This document shows, one piece after another, positions 16,939 through 25,707 of a stretch of 64,000 bases of DNA. Both the position numbers and the translations under genes were made by a program. The notes under the pieces are model-generated. The model made no database searches, was not told where the DNA came from, and saw only the letters and a list, made by a program, of their open reading frames with translations. How positions within the stretch are numbered: position 1 is the stretch's first letter; each line of letters begins with the position of its first letter. The stretch comes from Leifsonia shinshuensis. GTDB lineage: Bacteria; Actinomycetota; Actinomycetes; Actinomycetales; Microbacteriaceae. The stretch lies in NCBI RefSeq assembly GCF_013410375.1, contig NZ_JACCFL010000001.1, forward strand, positions 868,001 to 932,000, written 5' to 3'.

Positions 16939-18254
16939 ACAGACTGCACTCCATCCGCTCGAAGCTGCGGCGCGCACGGGACGTGGGCGTCGCCGGCATC
17001 GCGCAGCGCCTCGCCCAGCGCGCGTACCTGCGGACCGGCGCGGCGGAGCTCTCCTTCAACCTGGCGTTCGAGGACATCCTCACCGACGTCCCGCGCGACC
17101 TCCCGGTCCCCGCCGCCCGTCCCGCGCGCGGCGAGCCGCTGACGATCGGCTGGGTGTCGACCCCGCCGGCGCCGGGATCGGGCGGCCACACCACCCTGTT
17201 CCGGATGATGGAGGCGCTGGAGGGCCGCGGCCACCGCTGCGTCCTCTTCCTCTACGACAAGCACGGCGTCGACGTCGACGCCGTGACCGCGGTCATCCGC
17301 GAGCACTGGCCGCGCCTGCGGGCGACCGTGCGGGACGTCACGGCGGGCATCCGGGGCGTCGACGCGGTCGTCGCCTCCGGCTGGGAGTCGGCGCACGTCA
17401 TCGTCCGGTACGGCCGCGAGCCGATGCGGCGGCTCTACTTCATCCAGGACTACGAGCCCTACTTCTACGGCCACGGCTCGCAGTACGAGCTGGCCGCGAT
17501 GACCTACCGCCTGCCGTTCCGGCGGATCGCTCTGGGCGAGATGCTCGACGCGATGATCGCCGCGGAGACCGGGCTCGGCAACGACGTCGTGCCGTTCGGC
17601 TGCGACTCCCGCGTCTACCGGCTCCCCGAGCGGGAGACGGCACGCAGCGGAATCGTGTTCTACTCGCGCCCGGACTTCCCGCGCCGCGGCTACGAGCTGG
17701 CCTGCGTCGCGCTCCGGCTGTTCCACGAGCTGCACCCGGACCAGGAGATCCACGTCTACGGCGCGCGCCCGCGCGGCCTCGGCATCCCGGTGACCTTCCA
17801 CGGCCGGATGACGACGAGCGAGCTGAACGACCTCTACGGCCGGACGATCGCCGGGCTCGCGATGTCGTTCACGAACATCACCCTGGTCGCCGAGGAGATG
17901 CTCGCGGCCGGGAACATCCCGGTCGTCAACGACCTGGCACTGGCGCACCTGGTGCTGCCGAACGAGCACGTCCGCTGGGCGCAGCCCACGGCGGCGGCGC
18001 TCGCCGGGGAGCTCAGCGCCGCGGTCTCGGCGCCGGACGTCCGCGAGCGCGCGGCCGCGGCCGCCGCCTCGGTGGTCGGCCGCTCGTGGGAGCCGACCTG
18101 CCGGGCGGTCGTGGAGATCGTCGAGGACGAGGTCTACGGGGAGCAGGCGCCGCACGCCGCGTCGATCGAGCAGCCGGACGCTCAGCCCGCAGCTATCCAT
18201 CAGCCCGCAGCCATCAACCAGCCCGCAGCCGTCCATCAGGGGGAGAAGAGATGA
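16935..18254 (+). CDS. WsaF-like rhamnan-type glycosyltransferase
   Basis: A 439-aa glycosyltransferase. The segments WVSTPPAPGSGGHTTLFRM, YFIQDYEPYFYGHGSQYELA and ARPRGLGIPVTFHGRMT are diagnostic of the WsaF family, whose founding member is a rhamnosyltransferase of S-layer glycan assembly. The ATG at 16935 overlaps the upstream stop. The C-terminus carries a low-complexity tail of Gln-Pro-Ala-Ala-Ile-His repeats encoded by 18181-18240. The sugar is probably a 6-deoxyhexose, by family analogy only. Confidence 0.85.
   Translation: MNRLHSIRSKLRRARDVGVAGIAQRLAQRAYLRTGAAELSFNLAFEDILTDVPRDLPVPAARPARGEPLTIGWVSTPPAPGSGGHTTLFRMMEALEGRGHRCVLFLYDKHGVDVDAVTAVIREHWPRLRATVRDVTAGIRGVDAVVASGWESAHVIVRYGREPMRRLYFIQDYEPYFYGHGSQYELAAMTYRLPFRRIALGEMLDAMIAAETGLGNDVVPFGCDSRVYRLPERETARSGIVFYSRPDFPRRGYELACVALRLFHELHPDQEIHVYGARPRGLGIPVTFHGRMTTSELNDLYGRTIAGLAMSFTNITLVAEEMLAAGNIPVVNDLALAHLVLPNEHVRWAQPTAAALAGELSAAVSAPDVRERAAAAAASVVGRSWEPTCRAVVEIVEDEVYGEQAPHAASIEQPDAQPAAIHQPAAINQPAAVHQGEKR
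18181..18240 (+). repeat. 18-base tandem repeat at the end of the WsaF-like gene
   Basis: About three in-frame units of the form CAGCCCGCAGCCATCCATC encode the QPAAIHQPAAINQPAAVH tail. The units differ by one or two bases, suggesting recent slippage. Confidence 0.75.
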
Positions 18255-19594
18255 CGAACACCGCCGGGTCACGGGCGCCGCACGTGCTCATCATCGTCGA
18301 GAACCTGCCGGTCCCGCTGGACCGCCGGGTGTGGCTGGAGTGCCAGGCGCTGGTCGCCCGCGGCTACCACGTGAGCGTGATCTGCCCCAAGGGGCCGGGG
18401 GACCCCGCCCGCCAGCACCTCGACGGCGTCGACATCTACAAGTACGCCCCGCCTCCCGAGGCGAACGGGCTGCTCGGCTTCGCGTGGGAGTTCGCCTTCT
18501 GCTGGATCAACACCTTCTTCCTGTCGGTGAAGGCCTGGCGGCGCCGGCGCTTCGACATCATCCAGGCCTGCAATCCGCCGGACACCTACTGGCTCCTCGC
18601 GCTGCTGTGGCGCGTCCGCGGGGTCCGGTTCGTCTTCGACCACCACGACCTGAACCCCGAGCTCTTCGTCTCGCGGTTCGGGAAGCCGCGGGGCCTCGCC
18701 CAGCGGCTGGAGTTCCGCGCGCTGCTGTGGCTGGAGCGGCGGACCTTCCACACCGCCGACCGGGTCATCTCCACGAACGAGTCCTACAAGGCGATCGCGA
18801 TCGCGCGCGGCGGCCGCCGCCCGGGCCACGTCACGGTGGTCCGCAGCGGACCGGACACCCGCCGGATGCGCCCGATCCTCCCGGCCGACCCGCGGCCGGA
18901 GGACGAGATCGTGCTCGCCTACCTCGGCATCATGGGCCCGCAGGACGGCGTGGACCAGGTGCTGCACGTCATGCACGAGCTGGTGCACGTGCGCGGACGC
19001 GCCAACGTGACCGCGACGCTGCTCGGCTTCGGCGACTGCCTGGAGGACTTGAAGGCGCTGTCCACCCGGCTCGGCCTGGACGACTTCGTGACGTTCACCG
19101 GCCGCGTCGACCGGGTGGCGATCGCCGAGTACCTCAGCCGGGCAGACATCGGCCTGTGCCCCGATCTGAAGACGCCGCTCAACGACCTCTCCACCATGAA
19201 CAAGACGATGGAGTACATGGCCTACGCCCTGCCGTCCGTGTCGTTCGACTTGGCCGAGACGCGGGTGTCGGGCGGTGACAGCCTCCTCTACGTGCCCTCC
19301 GGCGACATCGTGGCCTTCGCCGAGGCGGTGGAGCGGCTCATCGACGACCCCGCCCTCCGCGCGGAGCTGGGGATGGCCGGACGCGCGCGGGTCGCGTCGG
19401 AGCTCGACTGGCGCCCGCAGGCGGAGGCCTACGTCGGCGTGTTCGACGAGGTGTCCGGCTTCTCGCGGCCCGGTCCCGCCGTGCCGGAGGACGACGGCGT
19501 CGCCACCACCGACCCGCAGGGGCGGCGCTATGTTGATCTCGACGACACCGAGGGATTCCGTCGGTATGTCCTGGAACGGAGGGCTCCGCGATGA
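18251..19594 (+). CDS. glycosyltransferase, GT4 family
   Basis: A 447-aa GT4 enzyme. The N-terminus VLIIVENLPVPLDRRVWLEC is a signature of actinobacterial exopolysaccharide GT4 proteins. DHHDLNPELFVSRFG lies in the acceptor domain, and GIMGPQDGVDQVLHVMHEL and MEYMAYALPSVSFDLAETR are in the donor domain. The ATG follows GGGAGAAGAG by no gap and overlaps the upstream stop by four bases. The last 40 residues extend beyond the usual fold (RRYVDLDDTEGFRRYVLE). The stop overlaps the AMP-ligase start. Confidence 0.88.
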   Translation: MTNTAGSRAPHVLIIVENLPVPLDRRVWLECQALVARGYHVSVICPKGPGDPARQHLDGVDIYKYAPPPEANGLLGFAWEFAFCWINTFFLSVKAWRRRRFDIIQACNPPDTYWLLALLWRVRGVRFVFDHHDLNPELFVSRFGKPRGLAQRLEFRALLWLERRTFHTADRVISTNESYKAIAIARGGRRPGHVTVVRSGPDTRRMRPILPADPRPEDEIVLAYLGIMGPQDGVDQVLHVMHELVHVRGRANVTATLLGFGDCLEDLKALSTRLGLDDFVTFTGRVDRVAIAEYLSRADIGLCPDLKTPLNDLSTMNKTMEYMAYALPSVSFDLAETRVSGGDSLLYVPSGDIVAFAEAVERLIDDPALRAELGMAGRARVASELDWRPQAEAYVGVFDEVSGFSRPGPAVPEDDGVATTDPQGRRYVDLDDTEGFRRYVLERRAPR

Positions 19595-21210
19595 GGACGC
19601 ACCTGCACGATCTGCTCGCGCAGGCCGCCGCCTCCGCGCCGGAGAGCCCGGCCGTCACGTACAAGGACCTCACCGTCGGCTACGCGGAGCTCTGGGAGCA
19701 GGTCGTAGCGGTCGGCGCCCGGCTGGCCGCGCTCGGGGTCGAGCCCGGCGACCGGGTGGCGATCTACCTGGAGAAGCGCGTGGAGACCGTGGTCGCGATC
19801 TTCGCCACCTCCGTCGCCGACGCCGTCTTCGTGCCGGTCAACCACGTGCTCAAGCCCGCCCAGGTCGGCCACATCCTGCGCGACAGCGGCGCCCGCGTGC
19901 TCGTCACCTCGGGCGACCGGCTGGGCCAGCTCGCCGAGGAGCTGCCCGGGACGGCGGTGACCGACGTCCTGGTGATCGGAGCGGGCGACGCCGCGCCCGC
20001 GGGGATCGCGGTGCATCCGTGGCCGGCGGAGGCACCGGCCGGCGATGTCCCGACCGTCAACGTCCCGGCCGTCGAGCTCCCGGCCGCGCGGGCCATCGAC
20101 GTCGACCCCGCCGCGATCCTCTACACCTCCGGAAGCAGCGGCAAGCCGAAGGGTGTCGTGCTCAGCCACCGCAACCTGATCGTCGGCGCCGAGAGCGTCA
20201 GCAGCTACCTGAAGAACACGAGCGACGACGTGATCCTCAGCGTCCTGCCGCTGAGCTTCGACGCCGGCCTCAGCCAGGTCACCACCGCGTTCGCCGTCGG
20301 GGCGCACTGCGTGCTCATGAACTACCTGCTGCCGCGCGACGTCCCGCGGCTGTGCGCGAAGCACGGCGTGACCGGGATCACCGGCGTGCCGCCGCTCTGG
20401 CTGCAGCTGACCGAGGCGCCCTGGCCCGAGGAGGCCGCGCGGCGCGTCCGGTACTGGGCCAACACCGGCGGCCGGATGCCGCGAACCGTCCTCGACCGCC
20501 TCCGCGGCATCTTCACCGAGGCCGACCCGTACCTGATGTACGGCCTCACCGAGGCGTTCCGGTCGACGTACCTGGACCCGCGCGAGGTGGACCGGCGCCC
20601 CGACTCGATCGGCAAGGCCATCCCGAACGCGGAGGTGCTCGTCCTGCGGCCGGACGGCACGCGCTGCGCCCCCGGCGAGGAGGGCGAGCTCGTCCACCGC
20701 GGCGCTCTCGTCGCGCTCGGCTACTGGAACGACCCGGTCCGCACGGCCGAGCGATACCGTCCGGTGCACCGGCCGGGGCAGGAGTGGCGCGCGCCGGAGC
20801 TGGCCGTGTGGTCGGGCGACACCGTGGTCGCCGACGAGGAGGGCTTCCTCTACTTCGTGGGCCGCACCGACGAGATGATCAAGACCTCCGGCTACCGGGT
20901 GAGCCCGTCCGAGATCGAGGAGGCCGCCTACGCCACCGGGCTGGTGCGCGACGCGGTCGCGCTCGGCGTGGAGGAGCCGGGGATCGGCCACCGGATCGTC
21001 CTGGTCGCGGCGTCCGCGTCCGGCGAGCTGGACGTCGCCGAGCTCGTGGCCGCGCTCCGGCAAGCGCTCCCGCTGTACATGGTGCCGTCGACGATCGACC
21101 TGCGCGACGAGCTGCCCCGCTCGCCCAACGGCAAGTTCGACCGCACGCTGCTGAAGGCCGAGGTCTCGGCCAAGGTCGCGCTCCCGGCCAGCGCGGAGGT
21201 GGCGGGATGA
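19591..21210 (+). CDS. AMP-forming acyl/aminoacyl ligase (ANL superfamily)
   Basis: A 539-aa adenylating enzyme. The P-loop YTSGSSGKPKGVVLSHRNL is at about residue 180, YGLTEAFRSTY is the A5 motif, SGDTVVADEEGFLYFVGRTD covers the hinge Asp, and the catalytic Lys of PNGKFDRTLLK is near the C-terminus. It resembles ligases found next to a PLP decarboxylase and ACP in exosortase-A-type exopolysaccharide clusters, and the BtrJ ligase of butirosin synthesis is a functional analogue. Overlapping the decarboxylase by four bases and close to the ACP, it most likely activates an acid or amino acid and loads it onto that ACP. The substrate is unknown. Confidence 0.88.
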   Translation: MRTHLHDLLAQAAASAPESPAVTYKDLTVGYAELWEQVVAVGARLAALGVEPGDRVAIYLEKRVETVVAIFATSVADAVFVPVNHVLKPAQVGHILRDSGARVLVTSGDRLGQLAEELPGTAVTDVLVIGAGDAAPAGIAVHPWPAEAPAGDVPTVNVPAVELPAARAIDVDPAAILYTSGSSGKPKGVVLSHRNLIVGAESVSSYLKNTSDDVILSVLPLSFDAGLSQVTTAFAVGAHCVLMNYLLPRDVPRLCAKHGVTGITGVPPLWLQLTEAPWPEEAARRVRYWANTGGRMPRTVLDRLRGIFTEADPYLMYGLTEAFRSTYLDPREVDRRPDSIGKAIPNAEVLVLRPDGTRCAPGEEGELVHRGALVALGYWNDPVRTAERYRPVHRPGQEWRAPELAVWSGDTVVADEEGFLYFVGRTDEMIKTSGYRVSPSEIEEAAYATGLVRDAVALGVEEPGIGHRIVLVAASASGELDVAELVAALRQALPLYMVPSTIDLRDELPRSPNGKFDRTLLKAEVSAKVALPASAEVAG

Positions 21211-22433
21211 GGCCGCACGAGCACGTCGAAGCGTTCGGCACCGTCGACGGCGAGCTGCGCGTCGGAGGTCTGCCGCTGTCCCGGCTCGCCGCCCGGGTCG
21301 GCTCCACGCCGTTCTTCGCGTACGACCGCGGCCTGCTCGACCGCCGCGTTGACCGGCTCCGCGCCCTCCTGCCCGACCGGGTGGAGCTCAGCTACGCCAT
21401 GAAGGCCAACCCGATGCCGGCCGTGGTGCAGCACCTGGCGGCCCGGGTCGACCGCATCGACGTGGCCTCCGGTCTGGAGCTGCGCGCGGCGCTCGACACC
21501 GGCATCCGCCCGGGCCGGGTGAGCTTCGCCGGGCCGGGCAAGGCGCCGGCGGAGCTCCGGCAGGCCGTGGCGGCGGGCATCCTCATCGAGGTGGAGTCGC
21601 CCACCGAGGTCGAGCGGGTGATCGCGGCGGGGGAGGACCTGGGGCTCACCCCGAGCGTCGCCGTGCGCGTGAACCCGGACTTCGCCGTCAAGGGCTCCGG
21701 GATGCGGATGGGCGGCGGTCCCCAGCAGTTCGGCGTCGACGCGGAGCTGGTGCCGGAGCTCCTGGCGGCCTACGGGTCGTCCGGGCTGGACATCCAGGGC
21801 TTCCACGTCTTCGCCGGCTCGCAGAACCTGGACGCGGCGATCATCGCGGAGGCGCAGCGCCGCACGGTGGACCTGGTGAGCGGCTTGGCCGAGCACCTGC
21901 CCGGCCCGCTGCGCTACCTCAACCTGGGCGGCGGCTTCGGCATCCCGTACACCGAACGGGACCGGCCGCTCGACCTGGACGCCATCGCGGCCGGGCTCCA
22001 CGAGCTGGTCGACGGCGTCATCGCCGAGCGGCTGCCCGAGGCGACCCCGGTGATCGAGCTCGGCCGCTACCTCGTCGGCGAGTGCGGCGTGTACGTCACG
22101 CGCGTCCTCGACCGGAAGGTCTCCCGCGGCACCACCTACCTGGTGGTCGACGGCGGGATGCACCACCAGCTCGCCGCGTCCGGCAACTTCGGGCAGGCCA
22201 TCCGGCGCAACTACCCGCTCGTGGTCGGCAACCGCGTCGACGCGGAGGACGGCGACGGCGTGACCGTCGTGGGCTGCCTCTGCACGCCGCTCGACCTCCT
22301 CGGCGACGACGTCGCGCTCCCGCCCGCAGGGATCGACGACCTCATCGTCATCTTCCAGCAGGGCGCCTACGGCCTCACGGCCAGCCCGACCGCCTTCCTC
22401 GGCCACGCCGCGCCGGCGGAGGTGCTCGTCTGA
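21207..22433 (+). CDS. PLP-dependent decarboxylase (Orn/DAP/Arg decarboxylase 2 family)
   Basis: A 408-aa fold-type III PLP enzyme. Lys66 in SYAMKANPMP is the PLP lysine, LNLGGGFGIPY is the phosphate-binding Gly motif and ELGRYLVGECGVY is the conserved substrate-side segment. FAYDRGLLDRRV at the N-terminus is typical of LysA-like decarboxylases. A biosynthetic lysA is not expected here; the neighbours point to decarboxylation of an ACP-tethered amino acid, as in BtrK of butirosin synthesis, or to the exosortase-A-associated decarboxylase subfamily. The ATG overlaps the ligase stop. Confidence 0.88.
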   Translation: MRPHEHVEAFGTVDGELRVGGLPLSRLAARVGSTPFFAYDRGLLDRRVDRLRALLPDRVELSYAMKANPMPAVVQHLAARVDRIDVASGLELRAALDTGIRPGRVSFAGPGKAPAELRQAVAAGILIEVESPTEVERVIAAGEDLGLTPSVAVRVNPDFAVKGSGMRMGGGPQQFGVDAELVPELLAAYGSSGLDIQGFHVFAGSQNLDAAIIAEAQRRTVDLVSGLAEHLPGPLRYLNLGGGFGIPYTERDRPLDLDAIAAGLHELVDGVIAERLPEATPVIELGRYLVGECGVYVTRVLDRKVSRGTTYLVVDGGMHHQLAASGNFGQAIRRNYPLVVGNRVDAEDGDGVTVVGCLCTPLDLLGDDVALPPAGIDDLIVIFQQGAYGLTASPTAFLGHAAPAEVLV

Positions 22434-22471
22434 ACCGCCAGCTCCACCACCCGACCAGAAGGAGAACCCGC

Positions 22472-22726
22472 ATGACCGAGACCGCCGACGCCGTCCGCGA
22501 GGTCCTGATCGACACGCTCGAGCTGTCCAGGACCCCGGCCGAGCTCACCCGCGACACGGCGCTGTTCGGCGCGCTTCCCGAGCTGGACTCGTTCGGCGTC
22601 GTGCAGCTGGTCGTCGCGCTCGAGGAGCGGTTCGACATCGTCATCGACGACGACGAGTTCGGCGCGGACCTGTTCGAGACGGTCGGCTCGCTGACCGACT
22701 TCGTCGACTCCAAGCTCGCCGCCTGA
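22472..22726 (+). CDS. acyl carrier protein
   Basis: An 84-aa acidic carrier protein. Ser40 in PELDSFGVVQLV is the expected 4'-phosphopantetheine site (DSF in place of the common DSL), followed by ALEERFDIVIDDDEF and an acidic helix. The ATG follows AGAAGGAGA, one of the best ribosome binding sites in the operon, which fits a carrier needed in stoichiometric amount. It stands between the PLP decarboxylase and the asparagine-synthase-like gene. It is a dedicated ACP and not the fatty-acid one, judging by context. Confidence 0.93.
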   Translation: MTETADAVREVLIDTLELSRTPAELTRDTALFGALPELDSFGVVQLVVALEERFDIVIDDDEFGADLFETVGSLTDFVDSKLAA

Positions 22727-22730
22727 CGTC

Positions 22731-24518
22731 ATGGCCGGCGCGACGCTTCCCGGAGTCCTCGCCTCCGACGCCGGCGCGCTCCCGGCGGAGGTGCTGGCCG
22801 CCGTCGGCGACGCCGCCCGGCTCGACGCCGGGACGGTCCGGCTCGCCCACTGGGGGCTCGGCCCGGCCGCCGACGGCAGGACCGTGCAGCTCTCCCGCGT
22901 CTCGCGCCGTGCGTCGGGCGCGGTCGGCCCGGAGGAGGTCGCCCGCCTCATCGCCGCGGACCCCGGCGCGCTCACCCGCCTGCTCCCGCCGTTCGCGGCG
23001 GCGCACGCGCGGGACGACGCCGTGCTGATGGTCGCCGACTCGATGGGCTTCCGGCAGCTCTTCCACAGCGCGCCGGGCGCGGCCGGCCCCGGGGTGCTCT
23101 CCACCTCCGCCCTGCTGGCCGGCTGGACCCGCGGCGCGGAGCTGGACCGGGTCGCCGTCGGCGTCCAGTCCCTGCTCGGCTGGCAGCTCGGCCAGCGCAC
23201 CCTGCACGACGGCGTCCGCAAGCTCGAACCGGCCGCGACCGTCGAGCTCGGCGCGGACGGCGTACGGGTGACGCCCGCGGAGGCCGAGCCGGCGCCGCCG
23301 ATCCCGCTCGACCGCGCCGTGACGGAGGCAGCAGCGGTCCTCCGCACCGCGCTCGCCACCCTGCTCGACGACGAGCCGGACGCCGTGCTGCAGCTCACCG
23401 GCGGCCTGGACTCGCGGCTGCTGCTCAGTGCGATCCCGCCCGCCCGCCGGCGCGGCCTGCACGCCATGACCCTCAGCGTCCCGGGCAGCGGCGACGTCGG
23501 GATCGCCAGCGGGATCACCGCCCGCTACGGCATGGTGCACGACGTGCGCGGACTGGCCGACCTCGGCGGCATCGACCCGGCCGAGGCGTGGGAGCTCTGC
23601 CGGAGCGCGGCGCTCCAGCTCGACGGGATGTCCGACCCGGTCGCGCTCGCCGCGCTCGGGGTGGCCGAACGCGGCTTCGCCCAGGGCGTGCGCATCTCCG
23701 GGCTGGGCGGCGAGGTCGCGCGCGGCTTCTACTACGTCGGCCGCGTCCAGGACAAGCCGTACACGCGCAAGGACGCGGAGCAGCTCGCCGCCTGGCGGAT
23801 GTTCGTCAACGAGGCGGTCGAGCCCGGCCTGCTCACGGCGGAATTCTCCGGCTGGGCGCGCGAGGCGGCGAACGGCGAGGTCTACGCGGCGCTGCTCCGC
23901 GGCGGCGACGAGTGGTTCCGCGCCACCGACACGCTCTACCTCCGCGACCGGATGCAGCGGTGGGCGGGCGCCACCGACACCGCCGTCGGCTACCGCCGCG
24001 TGGTGGTGAACCCGATGCTGGACCACGACTTCCTCGCCATCAGCGCGCGGCTGACCCCGCAGGACAAGGCGCACTCCCGCTTCCTCGCCGCCCTCCAGCT
24101 GGAGCTCGACCCGGAACTGGGCCGGCTCCCGCTCGAGGGTCGCCCGAGCCCGGCCGCCTACGCGCACCCGTCGCCGCTGCATCCCGTCGCGCAGACCGTG
24201 CGCACGGGCACCCGTCTGGTCAAGAAGGCGGCGCAGCGGGCCAGGCGCGGCAACCGGCCGCCGGCCGGCGGCGAGGTGCTGGCCCGCAAGGTCGTCCAGG
24301 CCTGGCGGGAGGACGGGACCGTCCGCGATGTCCTGGGCGGCACCGGCCTCCTGGACGAGAAGTGGCTCGACGACATGATGTCCGGCGCCGTGGAGCCGCG
24401 GCCCAGCTCCGTCGGCTTCCTGACCAACCTGTTCGTCGCCGTGTCCGGCCCGGTCGCGGCCTCCGGCACGCGGGCACCGGCCGGGCCTCAGGCGGAGCGC
24501 GGCGCCAGTTCGTCGTAG
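22731..24518 (+). CDS. asparagine-synthase-like amide ligase without glutaminase Cys
   Basis: A 595-aa protein with an asparagine synthetase C-terminal domain. The PP-loop LTGGLDSRLLLSA has TGGLDS at residues 223-228, the ATP pyrophosphatase signature. The N-terminal 200 residues keep traces of the class II glutaminase fold (DSMGFRQLFHS) but begin MAGATLPG, lacking the Cys2 nucleophile. Beta-lactam and carbapenam synthetases share this loss and form amides from an amine substrate rather than from glutamine. Following the ACP by four bases, it may form an amide with the ACP-derived amine or on a uronic acid. Its last 31 bases overlap the convergent GT4 gene. Confidence 0.82.
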   Translation: MAGATLPGVLASDAGALPAEVLAAVGDAARLDAGTVRLAHWGLGPAADGRTVQLSRVSRRASGAVGPEEVARLIAADPGALTRLLPPFAAAHARDDAVLMVADSMGFRQLFHSAPGAAGPGVLSTSALLAGWTRGAELDRVAVGVQSLLGWQLGQRTLHDGVRKLEPAATVELGADGVRVTPAEAEPAPPIPLDRAVTEAAAVLRTALATLLDDEPDAVLQLTGGLDSRLLLSAIPPARRRGLHAMTLSVPGSGDVGIASGITARYGMVHDVRGLADLGGIDPAEAWELCRSAALQLDGMSDPVALAALGVAERGFAQGVRISGLGGEVARGFYYVGRVQDKPYTRKDAEQLAAWRMFVNEAVEPGLLTAEFSGWAREAANGEVYAALLRGGDEWFRATDTLYLRDRMQRWAGATDTAVGYRRVVVNPMLDHDFLAISARLTPQDKAHSRFLAALQLELDPELGRLPLEGRPSPAAYAHPSPLHPVAQTVRTGTRLVKKAAQRARRGNRPPAGGEVLARKVVQAWREDGTVRDVLGGTGLLDEKWLDDMMSGAVEPRPSSVGFLTNLFVAVSGPVAASGTRAPAGPQAERGASSS

Positions 24519-25705
24519 AGCGAGCTCAGCTGGTCGAGCCGCGCGCTCCAGAGGTGCGCGCGCTCCGCGTGGATCCGCGCCGCAGCACCCATGCGCGCCC
24601 GCAGGCCGGGATCCTCCACGAGCCGGCGCACCGCCGCAGCGCAGTCGGCCGCGAGCTGCTCCGGCGACACCGCGTCCAGCCGGAAGGCGCACGAATCGTC
24701 GACGTTCGCGCCGGGGCCGCCGCGCCGGCACACGACCAGCGGGAGGCTGTAGGCCATCGCCTCCAGGCTCACGTTGCCGCCCGGCTCGCGATAGCTCGGG
24801 AACACGAACACGTCGGCGCGCTCGTAGAACCCGTCGACCTCGGCCCGGGGGATCGCGCCGTGGAAGACGACCCGGTCCTGCAGGCCGAGCTCCGCCACCA
24901 GCGCCTCGCACGCCGCCCGGTCGTTGCCGTCGCCCACGACGTCGAGGACCACGTCCAGGTCCGCGAGCAGGCCCAGCGCCCGGATGACGTCGCGCAGGCC
25001 CTTGGTCCGGATGATCCGGCCGACGTGCAGCAGCCGGACCGGCCCGCTGCGCCCCGAGCGGTCGATCGGCGGCTTGACGGCGTGGATCGCGGTCTCGCTC
25101 ATGACCTCGAAGCGCTTCAGCCGCAGGCCCGAGAGCAGCTCGCGCGCGTACGGGGCCACGCCGATAACGCAGTCCGCCGACTCGTACGTCCTGCGCAGGA
25201 GCGGGTCGGCGCGCATCCGCCAGCGGTCGAGCGCGCGCAGCCGCTGGTACCACGGGGTCGCGCCCTCCTCTTCGGCGAACGCCGGCGGCGAGCTGAGGCT
25301 GCCGCCGACCGGGCCGATGACGAACGGGATGCCGAGGCCCGCGGCGGGCGACGGGTAGCGCATGGCCACGGGGACGACCTGGTGCGCGATGTCGAAGCCG
25401 TCGCCGCTCGCCAGCCGCTGCTTCAGCCAGCGGCGCGCCCGGAACTCGAACGGCGCGTAGCCGGGCTGCATGAGGCTGTTGAGCCGCTCGAAGCGGTGCA
25501 CGCCCGGCGGCTCCGGCCACTCCACGACCTCCACGCCGGGCAGCTGCTGCGACGGCGGCCGGTGGCCGCGCTTGTAGGTCGAGAGCAGGGTGAGGTCGAC
25601 GCGCTCGGCCAGCAGCGACGCCCACTGGAACGCCACCCACGACTCGCCCACGTCGTCGCCGTCGCACGCGGGCGCGACCAGCAGCACCTTCCTCCGCCCG
25701 GCCAT
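24488..25705 (-). CDS. glycosyltransferase, GT4 family
   Basis: A 405-aa GT4 enzyme: KVLLVAPACDGDDVGESWVAF at the start, VRLLHVGRIIRTKGLRDVI opening the donor domain and YREPGGNVSLEAMAYSLPLVV as the EX7E-type motif. The ATG at 25705 is used. A GTG at 25711, overlapping the upstream stop as GTGA, is equally possible and adds two residues. It is the last gene of the minus-strand polymer-assembly operon and converges with the asparagine-synthase-like gene with a 31-base overlap. Confidence 0.87.
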   Translation of the reverse strand: MAGRRKVLLVAPACDGDDVGESWVAFQWASLLAERVDLTLLSTYKRGHRPPSQQLPGVEVVEWPEPPGVHRFERLNSLMQPGYAPFEFRARRWLKQRLASGDGFDIAHQVVPVAMRYPSPAAGLGIPFVIGPVGGSLSSPPAFAEEEGATPWYQRLRALDRWRMRADPLLRRTYESADCVIGVAPYARELLSGLRLKRFEVMSETAIHAVKPPIDRSGRSGPVRLLHVGRIIRTKGLRDVIRALGLLADLDVVLDVVGDGNDRAACEALVAELGLQDRVVFHGAIPRAEVDGFYERADVFVFPSYREPGGNVSLEAMAYSLPLVVCRRGGPGANVDDSCAFRLDAVSPEQLAADCAAAVRRLVEDPGLRARMGAAARIHAERAHLWSARLDQLSSLYDELAPRSA

Positions 25706-25707
25706 GC

